DNA from: JARRNO01 sp037384885
GTDB taxonomy: Bacteria > Acidobacteriota > UBA4820 > DSQY01
Assembly: GCA_037384885.1 (NCBI GenBank)
Contig: JARRNO010000229.1
Span: forward strand, 1 to 5,721
Direction of reading: 5' to 3'
Length of the DNA stretch: 5,721 nt
The position numbers and the translations under genes are program-made. This document shows positions 1-5,203 of this stretch, one piece after another; the first letter of the stretch is position 1; each line of letters begins with the position of its first letter. The notes below the pieces were generated by a model that saw only the letters and a program-made list of their open reading frames with translations, was not told the DNA's origin and searched no databases.

Positions 1-457
1 GTTCCACTCCGATTTCCGCATCCGGAGCGATATGGAAATAGCGGTTGATGCCCTGCCAAAGCCTGCGCAGGGCCGGCTCCGGGATGAACGTGGGCGTCCC
101 TCCGCCCCAATGGACCTGCACCACCTTCCGCCCGGGGCGGATCATGGCGGAAAGGGTTTCCATCTCTTTCAGGACGTAGTCGATGTAAACGTCGGCGAGG
201 GTGAGGTCCTTCGTATAGGTCACGTTGCATCCGCAGAAATAGCAGACGGAACGGCAGAAGGGCAGGTGGAAGTAAAGCGACAGATCGGCAGGATTCTCGG
301 AAGCGTTGGTGCGCTTCACCTCGGCCACGTAGGCGTTGGTGTCGAATCCCTCGTGAAAATAGGGCGCCGTCGGATAAGAAGTATACCGCGGCCCCGGTTT
401 GTCGTACTTGAGAATCTTCGCTTTGTCAAAAACGGGCGGATCCCAGCGATTGCTCAT
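1..457 (-). CDS. hemN: Oxygen-independent coproporphyrinogen III oxidase (HemN), N-terminal part; 3' end outside window
   Basis: This radical-SAM enzyme decarboxylates two propionate side chains of coproporphyrinogen III to give protoporphyrinogen IX in the cytoplasm without oxygen. Only the first 152 residues are present (E. coli HemN is about 457), and the reading frame is open to the window edge. Visible motifs are the N-terminal substrate-region signature GPRYTSYPTA (residues 22-31), the 4Fe-4S/SAM cluster motif CxxxCxxC at C68, C72 and C75 within LPFCRSVCYFCGCN, and HWGGGTPT (116-123), the SAM-binding glycine motif. The extra cysteine of CGC (C77) is also typical of true HemN rather than HemW-like proteins. 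The ATG at 457 is preceded by AGGGA about 9 bases upstream. It lies 58 bases downstream of hemE on the same strand with no terminator between them, so co-transcription is likely. The identity is secure; only the missing C-terminal part is unseen. Confidence 0.95.
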   Translation of the reverse strand, partial: MSNRWDPPVFDKAKILKYDKPGPRYTSYPTAPYFHEGFDTNAYVAEVKRTNASENPADLSLYFHLPFCRSVCYFCGCNVTYTKDLTLADVYIDYVLKEMETLSAMIRPGRKVVQVHWGGGTPTFIPEPALRRLWQGINRYFHIAPDAEIGVE

Positions 458-515
458 ATTCGATCTTCCCTGCGGCCCTGCGCGTGCTCTGACAACACGT
501 CCGGGGCCGGCGGAA

Positions 516-1556
516 TCATATTTCCTGCCGCCCCAACTCGTGAACCGTCTCCACGAGCGCCACGGCGTTTTCCACCGGGGTCTTGGGCAGAATACCGTGC
601 CCCAGGTTAAAAACATATCCCATCTTGGGCGCCTGTTCCAGAACCCGGCCCGCTTCCTCCCGAAGAACATCCGCAGACGCGAAAAGCGTCACCGGATCGA
701 GGTTCCCCTGCAGCGCGACGGCGCCTCTCGTCCGCGACAGAGCCTCGCCCAGGGAAACGCGCCAGTCTATCGAGATAACGTCCGCGCCCGATCGCGGCAT
801 CTCCTCCAGAAAGGGCGCGCTGCCGTTCACGTACAAAATCATGGGCACGCCGGCGCTCTTAAGGGCTGCATAGACCCGGGCGACGGCCGGGAGCGCGAAC
901 TCGCGGTAATGGCGCCTGGAAAGCACGCCCGCCCAGGTGTCGAAAAGCTGGAAAGCCTGGACGCCCGCTTCGATCTGCGCCTTGAGATAAAGGATGACGG
1001 TGTCGGCGAGCTTGTCAAGCAGCGCCGTAAACGACGACGGATCTTCGTACATCCACTTCAGGGTGTGGAGAAAGTTCCGGCTGCCGCCCCCTTCGATCAT
1101 GTAGGCGGCCAGGGTAAAGGGAGCACCCGCGAACCCGATGAGAGGCACCCGCCCGCTGAGTTCGTGGCGGATCAGCTTGATGGCGTCCAGCACAAAGCCG
1201 GTTTCCCGGGCCGGGTCCGGTACGTGCAGCCGTTCCATGTCCGCTTCGCTCCGTACCGGATCGAGCTGGGGGCCTTCCCCTTCCACGAACTGCAGCGGAA
1301 CGCCCATGGCCTCCACCGGAACGAGAATATCGCTGAAGAGGATGGCGGCGTCCACACCCAGCCGGTCCACAGGCTGAAGCGTGACTTCGCAGGCGAGTTC
1401 GGGCGTCTTGCACAGGGTGAGAAAGTCGCCGGCCTTTTCACGCACCTTGCGATATTCGGGAAGATAACGCCCCGCCTGCCGCATGATCCAGACGGGAACC
1501 GTGTCGACCTTCTGTTTCCGGCAGGCGTTGAGAAAACGTTCGTTTGGCAGAGCCAT
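516..1556 (-). CDS. hemE: Uroporphyrinogen decarboxylase (HemE)
   Basis: HemE removes the four acetate carboxyls of uroporphyrinogen III to give coproporphyrinogen III, a cytosolic cofactor-free step of tetrapyrrole synthesis. The 346-residue protein has the normal family length. Signature 1 is PVWIMRQAGRYLPEY (residues 21-35), with R26 and R30 matching the substrate-binding arginines. FSDIL holds D76, the conserved aspartate that contacts the pyrrole NH groups. Signature 2 is GFAGAPFTLAAYMIEGGGS (141-159) with the conserved Y152. DTWAG at 206-210 and FNLGHGILP (316-324, H320) complete the active site. I place the start at the ATG at 1556 because GGGGG lies 8 bases upstream and the family normally begins near ALPNERFL. 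A TTG seven codons earlier (1577) is less likely. It is followed by hemN, the next enzyme of the pathway, which supports an operon. The divergent tRNA-Asp promoter lies close upstream, and no strong hemE promoter can be recognised. Confidence 0.97.
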   Translation of the reverse strand: MALPNERFLNACRKQKVDTVPVWIMRQAGRYLPEYRKVREKAGDFLTLCKTPELACEVTLQPVDRLGVDAAILFSDILVPVEAMGVPLQFVEGEGPQLDPVRSEADMERLHVPDPARETGFVLDAIKLIRHELSGRVPLIGFAGAPFTLAAYMIEGGGSRNFLHTLKWMYEDPSSFTALLDKLADTVILYLKAQIEAGVQAFQLFDTWAGVLSRRHYREFALPAVARVYAALKSAGVPMILYVNGSAPFLEEMPRSGADVISIDWRVSLGEALSRTRGAVALQGNLDPVTLFASADVLREEAGRVLEQAPKMGYVFNLGHGILPKTPVENAVALVETVHELGRQEI

Positions 1557-1564
1557 GAATGTAT

Positions 1565-1569
1565 CCCCC
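1565..1569 (-). promoter_or_regulatory. Ribosome binding site of hemE
   Basis: On the minus strand GGGGGAT lies with 8 bases between the G run and the ATG at 1556. It decides the choice of that ATG over an in-frame TTG at 1577. The G-rich form is not a perfect Shine-Dalgarno sequence, so confidence is moderate. Confidence 0.6.
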
Positions 1570-1624
1570 AAATGCAAAGGGGTTAGCCTACCATGATCAA
1601 GCCCGCCGCACCAACACCCTGCTC

Positions 1625-1652
1625 TTGACTCGCCTACTGAAATGTGTAAAAT
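1625..1652 (+). promoter_or_regulatory. Sigma-70 type promoter of tRNA-Asp
   Basis: TTGACT (1625-1630, 5 of 6 to the -35 consensus) is separated by 16 bases from TAAAAT (1647-1652, 5 of 6 to the -10 consensus). Transcription would start near 1659, only a few bases before the mature tRNA 5' end at 1665. Placement and quality fit a strong stable-RNA promoter. The hemE leader runs in the opposite direction in the same roughly 110-base gap, so the two transcription units are divergent. Confidence 0.75.
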
Positions 1653-1664
1653 GGTTGGGCTGGC

Positions 1665-1742
<78 letters not shown>

Positions 1743-1760
1743 AATTTCACGTCGAACCAG

Positions 1761-1785
1761 AGCGGCCGCATTTGCGGCCGCTTTT
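1761..1785 (+). terminator. Intrinsic terminator of tRNA-Asp
   Basis: A perfect 9-bp GC-rich stem, AGCGGCCGC (1761-1769) with GCGGCCGCT (1774-1782), encloses the four-base loop ATTT and runs into a short T tract. It starts 18 bases after the tRNA CCA end, as expected for the end of a single-tRNA transcript. A second hairpin, GGGCTGC/GCAGCCC at 1795-1811, follows but has no T run. Confidence 0.85.
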
Positions 1786-1816
1786 CCCATTTTTGGGCTG
1801 CTTCGCAGCCCCTCGA

Positions 1817-1856
1817 GTGAGAATGTGAAGAAGCGAGGAGGCTAGGAAGTCAACGC
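1817..1856 (+). repeat. Left arm of imperfect inverted repeat
   Basis: Aligned without gaps to the reverse complement of 2183-2222, it matches at 31 of 40 positions. The arm is purine-rich, with GTGAGAA at its outer end and repeated GAAG/GAGG units. Low complexity inflates such similarity, so homology of the two arms is likely but not certain. Confidence 0.5.
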
Positions 1857-1877
1857 AAGCAGGCCTCTGCACGCAGG

Positions 1878-1899
1878 GATTTGAATAGCTTGCCGCTGC
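1878..1899 (+). repeat. Imperfect direct repeat, copy 1
   Basis: This 22-base copy starts with GATTTGAA and matches copy 2 (2003-2024) at 17 of 22 positions. It is followed at once by the hairpin GGGGCC/GGCCCC at 1903-1918. Confidence 0.4.
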
Positions 1900-2002
1900 A
1901 TGGGGGCCTGACGGCCCCAACGGCAGGGGTGGACGGCGGCGATTGCCGCGATGCGGCCGGTGAATAGTGAATCGTTGACGCCGGAATCACTTTGCGGGCA
2001 AA

Positions 2003-2024
2003 GATTTGAACAGTAGGCCGTTGC
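2003..2024 (+). repeat. Imperfect direct repeat, copy 2
   Basis: It starts with GATTTGAA and matches copy 1 (1878-1899) at 17 of 22 positions, 125 bases downstream. A hairpin (GCGGG/CCCGC, 2023-2038) again follows directly, as for copy 1. Confidence 0.4.
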
Positions 2025-2182
2025 GGGAGTTGGCCCGCGAAGACATGTCTGGAATTCAAAAAACGGGAAACCGGGCGAAGCCCGCCTCCTTCAGCGTCTA
2101 CGCTTTGCCTTGGCCCGGCACCGCTGGGCCACGACTAACGGCTGACGGCGCGAAGCGCTCCCAGCCGCTGCAGCCCCCAAAG

Positions 2183-2222
2183 GCGGTTGCTTCCTCACTT
2201 CCTGGCTTCCTCACTTTCTCAC
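2183..2222 (-). repeat. Right arm of imperfect inverted repeat
   Basis: On the minus strand it begins GTGAGAAAGTGAGGAAG and matches the arm at 1817-1856 at 31 of 40 positions. On the plus strand it reads as a pyrimidine-rich run of TTCCTCAC-like units. Together the arms bound about 406 bases. No transposase or duplicated target site is visible. Confidence 0.5.
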
Positions 2223-2283
2223 AACTCCAGCGGACCGCCCGCGAAGCAAGTCTGCGCGCCAGCGCCCGCGGCCCCGTCGCGTC

Positions 2284-2315
2284 TTAGCACGACCACTTCT
2301 CCAACTCTATATAAT
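2284..2315 (+). promoter_or_regulatory. Possible promoter of the aldo/keto reductase gene
   Basis: A perfect -10 hexamer TATAAT lies at 2310-2315 in an AT-rich patch that stands out from its GC-rich surroundings. The only -35-like match is TTAGCA (2284-2289, 4 of 6) with a long spacer of 20 bases, so either the promoter is weak or it depends on an activator. It would leave a leader of about 105 bases before the ATG at 2427. Confidence 0.45.
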
Positions 2316-2414
2316 CAAAGAGTGCGGCGCAAAGGTGTTCCGTCGCCGGGAATCCGGACCGGGGGCCGGCTGTTTCCAACTCTTGGGGCTCTCGCCGCCC
2401 CATTCCCGCACAAA

Positions 2415-2420
2415 AGGAGG
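2415..2420 (+). promoter_or_regulatory. Ribosome binding site of the aldo/keto reductase
   Basis: AGGAGG (in AAAAGGAGG) with a 6-base spacer precedes the ATG at 2427. This full Shine-Dalgarno match fixes the start there and excludes the long upstream in-frame extension, whose translation is unrelated to the family. Confidence 0.9.
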
Positions 2421-2426
2421 ATTTCG

Positions 2427-3295
2427 ATGAAAACACGCAAGCTCGGAAAAGACCTGACGGTATCGGCCATCGGCCTCGGCTGCATGGGCATGTCGGAGTT
2501 TTACAGCGGCGGCAGCGAGGACGAATCCATCCGTACGATCCACCGCGCGATCGACCTCGGGATCAACTTCCTCGACACTGCGGATATGTACGGTGTGGGA
2601 AAGAACGAAGAGCTGGTGGGGCGCGCGCTCCGAGGCAAGCGCGACCAGGTGGTTCTGGCCACCAAGTTCGGCAATGTCCGCGGTCCCAATGGCGAATTCA
2701 AGGGCGTGAGCGGCCGTCCCGAATACGTCCGCGAAGCCTGTGATGCCAGTCTGAAACGCCTCGGAGTCGATGTCATCGACCTTTACTACCAGCACCGCGT
2801 GGACCCGGAAACCCCCATCGAAGAGACGATCGGGACGATGGCGGACCTTCTGAAAGAAGGAAAGGTGAAATATCTGGGGATGTCCGAAGCCGCGCCTTCG
2901 ACCCTCCGAAAGGCGCAGGCCACCCATCCCATCACCGCGCTGCAGACCGAATATTCGCTCTGGTCCCGCGACCCCGAGGGGGAGATCTTGGAGACCTGCC
3001 GCGAACTCGGCGTCACCTTCGTGGCCTACAGCCCATTGGGACGGGGGTTTTTGAGCGGCCGCTTTCAGAAACCCGAAGACCTGCCGGAAGACGACTGGAG
3101 GCATTTCCAGCCCCGTTTCCAGGGCGAGTGCCCATCCCGGGCACCAAGCATGTCAAGTACCTGGAAGAAAACGCCGCTGCGACGGAACTCGCCCTCACAC
3201 CGGATGAAATCGCGCGTCTCGACGAGATCTTCCCGCTGGACGCGGCTGCGGGTCTCCGATACCACGAGCAGGGAATGAAGGCCCTCAACCACTGA
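2427..3295 (+). pseudogene. Aldo/keto reductase, disrupted by a C-terminal internal deletion with frame change
   Basis: Intact relatives (roughly 325-330 residues, the YakC/AKR13-like group) are cytosolic (beta/alpha)8-barrel enzymes that reduce aldehydes or ketones with NADPH. Residues 1-234 read well: MKTRKLGKDLTVSAIGLGCMG at the N terminus, catalytic tetrad D50, Y55, K80 and H123 (LDTADMYG, LATKFG, YYQHR), GMSEA (151-155) and YSPLGRGFLSG (201-211). After RFQGE (E234, 3126-3128) the family sequence stops. The same frame runs on into an Arg/Ser-rich tail ending at the TGA 3276-3278 (283 residues in all). In the +2 frame the genuine C terminus resumes at 3128 with VPIPGTKHVKYLEEN and ends MKALNH at the TGA 3293-3295 (55 residues). 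That segment carries the NADP(H) phosphate-binding motif. 234 plus 55 leaves about 40 residues missing, normally the stretch containing a PAQLALAW-like helix. One deletion with a length not divisible by three explains this. The product probably lacks a complete barrel and cofactor site. The start and ribosome binding site are intact, so the decay looks recent. Confidence 0.88.
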
Positions 3296-3316
3296 CCGGC
3301 CGGAATTCCCAGGCTC

Positions 3317-5026
3317 TCAGGGCGCCGCGTCCACCGAATAATAATAAACGATGCTTCCTGTGGCGGCCGGGTCTGTATAGGTCAGATCCGCCGTCGAGGC
3401 GATGGGAGAAAGCGCGCGCGGGTCGGTGCCTCGGAACACGTTGTAGGATGCCGTCCCGCCGTCGCTCCAATTCATCACCACCCCTCCGGCGCCCTTTGCC
3501 AGATCGAGCCTGAAGGTCCCGTCCGTCACCACGGTCGCATAGTCTTCCGCGCATCCCGTCGACGTCCAGCTTGCGGCGTTCAGGGCCACGACCACGAAAT
3601 TGTGCGAAACGCCCTCGCTGAGCCCCGTAAAGGTATAGGAATTCCCCACGGTCCTGTCCACGGGCGCCGCATCCTGGTAGACCTTGTAATAGGCCAGGTC
3701 GTTGTAGGGCGTGGAGGCGGGAGCCCACGTCATGGTCGCCTGGCCTCCCGTTACATGCGACAGGTAGGTCACCGCCGGGCAGCCCGGCGGGCCGTCGGTG
3801 GTGTTGCAGCCTATCGTGAAGGTCAAATCTCCGTATGTGTTTCCGTAGGTCGTGTCGCCGCCGGCCGCCACCATGAAGTTCTTATAGCCCATGGCGGCGC
3901 TGCAGGCGAAGGCGTCGTCGAAGCCTGTCAATTGGGTGGGACCGGAGACGGGGACTCCCGACGCGTCAATACGCTTCAGGTAGAAATTGTGCGTAGTCGT
4001 GGAAGGATCCTGCTGGGCGAAAAAGATCTCGTACTCCGCCGACGTGGAAATGACGGCGGCCGGGGCGTCCGTCACCGGCGCCGTGCTGAGTGTCATATCG
4101 TAGCCGGTCACGCCCGGCCTGGCTTTCAGCTGGAGCCCTGTATCGGTTTGCTGGAGAAACGTAAAGAAGAGGCCGGACGAAGAACTGGTGACCGTGGGCC
4201 GGGTTATGTCCTGAATGGCCGAAGCGAGGACGTCGGGAGTGGAGGGGACGCCGTCGCTGGTCAGGGTTCCGTAGAAAATCATGGAGCCGTAAGCCTGGTA
4301 GTCCATACCCCGCCAGACGAGATAGAACTTGTTCTCCGTCCAGGACCACGCGATGGAGGGCTGGTTGTCGATGTAGCTGATGTTGTCGAAGCCGATGTCG
4401 TGAAGGGCGCCGTTTCCCGCGATCTCGCCGCTCTTGTTGAGAAGCGTCACGAAGATGTCCGGCGTGAACATCGTGTCCGTTAAAGGCCCGCCCTCGTAGG
4501 CCACCGCCATGACGGTGTTGTTGAAGGCGATGACGGGGTGGTAGATGTTTCCGTTGGGCGCCAGCCCCACATAGGAGATCTGCTTTTCCGGCAGCGTCTT
4601 GCTGCCGTTTCCGTCGAGCTGCATGTAGCAGATCTGGTAATACATGTCTGAGGCGTTGGGCTTGGCGGACCAGGCCAGATTGAAATGCGTGCCGTCCCAA
4701 AGGAGGGCCGGCGTCGAGTACGGATAGGACACCAGGTCCGACGGCGTCAGAACCGCCGACGCCGGTTCCCCGTTCTTGTAGGACAGCCGGACGTGGAGCT
4801 GCAGCGTCTCCGTGTCCACCCACGCCACCATGTAGTACTTTCCGTTGAAGGCGATGGCGGGACGCACCGAATGGTGCGGACTGTATTCCGAATACACGCC
4901 GATGATGTGCGGCGAGCCGCACGTCAAACCCGCTTTGGCGACGGGCTGAGAGGCACTGAGATAAAGCGCCGGGAACGAACTGGCGACGACGCACACAAGA
5001 CCCATTAACAGCCTGCGGATATCCAT
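3317..5026 (-). CDS. Exported protein with seven propeller-like repeats and two C-terminal FN3-like domains; function unknown
   Basis: I do not recognise a named family. The 569-residue product starts with a signal peptide: basic DIRR (2-5), a hydrophobic stretch at about 6-24 and a likely cleavage after AKA (30-32). No lipobox or membrane anchor is seen, so it is probably periplasmic or secreted. A repeated pattern of the form xPxIAF...YxVAW, often followed by a strand and a short G-rich turn, begins near residues 55, 105, 163, 222, 276, 321 and 374. The spacing of 45-59 residues and the seven copies suggest a seven-bladed beta-propeller. Two fibronectin-III-like modules follow, at about 416-500 (TMTWAP, YYKVY, YTFTGL, NFVVVALN) and 503-569 (VVMNWSD, SYNVFRG, YYYSVDAAP). 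Five cysteines (36, 375, 407, 416, 492) could form disulfides after export. The ATG at 5026 has GGAGG 5 bases upstream, so a GTG start at 5083 is unlikely. It is probably a binding or surface-associated protein; no catalytic signature is visible. It converges on the reductase, 21 bases away, with no clear terminator. Confidence 0.85.
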   Translation of the reverse strand: MDIRRLLMGLVCVVASSFPALYLSASQPVAKAGLTCGSPHIIGVYSEYSPHHSVRPAIAFNGKYYMVAWVDTETLQLHVRLSYKNGEPASAVLTPSDLVSYPYSTPALLWDGTHFNLAWSAKPNASDMYYQICYMQLDGNGSKTLPEKQISYVGLAPNGNIYHPVIAFNNTVMAVAYEGGPLTDTMFTPDIFVTLLNKSGEIAGNGALHDIGFDNISYIDNQPSIAWSWTENKFYLVWRGMDYQAYGSMIFYGTLTSDGVPSTPDVLASAIQDITRPTVTSSSSGLFFTFLQQTDTGLQLKARPGVTGYDMTLSTAPVTDAPAAVISTSAEYEIFFAQQDPSTTTHNFYLKRIDASGVPVSGPTQLTGFDDAFACSAAMGYKNFMVAAGGDTTYGNTYGDLTFTIGCNTTDGPPGCPAVTYLSHVTGGQATMTWAPASTPYNDLAYYKVYQDAAPVDRTVGNSYTFTGLSEGVSHNFVVVALNAASWTSTGCAEDYATVVTDGTFRLDLAKGAGGVVMNWSDGGTASYNVFRGTDPRALSPIASTADLTYTDPAATGSIVYYYSVDAAP

Positions 5027-5031
5027 GAATT

Positions 5032-5036
5032 CCTCC
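5032..5036 (-). promoter_or_regulatory. Ribosome binding site of the propeller/FN3 gene
   Basis: GGAGG within GGGGAGGA lies 5 bases before the ATG at 5026. It sets the start so that the signal peptide is at the true N terminus, 19 codons inside the longest open frame. Confidence 0.85.
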
Positions 5037-5073
5037 CCATCCCCTGTCATCGATTCTAAAAGGGTTCCCGGGG

Positions 5074-5082
5074 AAGATACCA
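5074..5082 (-). promoter_or_regulatory. Extended -10 promoter element for the propeller/FN3 gene
   Basis: On the minus strand TGGTATCTT fits the extended -10 pattern TGnTATnnT (hexamer TATCTT, 4 of 6). A start near 5067 would leave a leader of about 40 bases. No good -35 hexamer lies at the usual distance; TTGGCC is the closest, with an 18-base spacer. This is typical of promoters that rely on an activator, and a candidate activator site lies just upstream. Confidence 0.45.
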
Positions 5083-5102
5083 CAGGAAATGCCCGCCGGC
5101 CA

Positions 5103-5118
5103 AGTGACCGGCGTCACA
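5103..5118 (-). promoter_or_regulatory. CRP/FNR-family type operator palindrome
   Basis: On the minus strand the site reads TGTGA-N6-TCACT, matching 9 of 10 bases of the E. coli CRP core TGTGA-N6-TCACA. Its central 14 bases, GTGACGCCGGTCAC, have perfect five-base palindromic arms. Its centre is about 43 bases upstream of the start predicted from the extended -10 at 5074-5082, close to the class II activator position (-41.5). It overlaps a 6-bp hairpin (5094-5113). Which regulator would bind is unknown; other members of the CRP/FNR superfamily use similar half-sites. Confidence 0.45.
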
Positions 5119-5203
5119 TCATGCTGTTGCGGCAAGCGATTCGAATGGGGGATTAGCCGGAACTTCCTATCAGCCGGGCGCTCCGAAACCGGTCAGCTCT
5201 ACG

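Larger units (their letters stand above)
1786..2426. other. Gene-free region rich in short hairpins and imperfect repeats
   Basis: About 640 bases hold no convincing gene: the longer open frames give low-complexity Arg/Ser/Pro/Ala peptides with no ribosome binding site and no recognisable domain. Small perfect hairpins are frequent. They are GGGCTGC/GCAGCCC (1795-1811), GGGGCC/GGCCCC (1903-1918, loop TGAC), GCGGC/GCCGC (1936-1949, loop GATT), GCGGG/CCCGC (2023-2038), CGGGC/GCCCG (2072-2084, loop GAA) and TGGCCC/GGGCCA (2111-2131), plus the palindrome AGACATGTCT (2041-2050). A tandem GTGAATA-GTGAATC lies at 1960-1973. The region could be a decayed intergenic repeat or REP-like cluster, a structured RNA, or plain GC-rich spacer; the sequence alone cannot decide. 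The last roughly 110 bases are the probable leader of the aldo/keto reductase. Confidence 0.5.

Noticed and set aside
399..1586. Long plus-strand open frame of 395 codons opposite hemE and hemN
   Set aside because: It is an antisense shadow of two securely identified genes in GC-rich DNA and shows no domain or ribosome binding site of its own.
2006..2287. Possible 93-residue gene in the tRNA-reductase gap
   Set aside because: Low-complexity translation that reads through hairpins and the pyrimidine-rich repeat arm, with no ribosome binding site and no recognisable motif.
2187..2426. Upstream in-frame extension of the aldo/keto reductase
   Set aside because: The translation is unrelated to the family, and a perfect AGGAGG with a 6-base spacer marks the ATG at 2427 as the start.
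3100..3140. Programmed ribosomal frameshift in the reductase
   Set aside because: There is no slippery heptamer, and about 40 family residues are absent altogether, so a frame shift alone would not restore the protein.
4913..4930. Lipoprotein signal at GLTC (residues 33-36) of the propeller protein
   Set aside because: The cysteine is preceded by T rather than G, A or S and lies too far behind the hydrophobic core; a standard AKA cleavage fits better.
5094..5113. 6-bp hairpin as the terminator of the 5204-5721 gene
   Set aside because: The stem CGCCGG/CCGGCG has an 8-base loop and no proper T run on either strand, and it overlaps the operator-like palindrome, which explains much of the symmetry.
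3966..5135. Long overlapping minus-strand frame of 389 codons across the propeller gene
   Set aside because: Arg/His/Gln-rich composition typical of an out-of-frame shadow; the other frame has a signal peptide, repeats and FN3-like domains.
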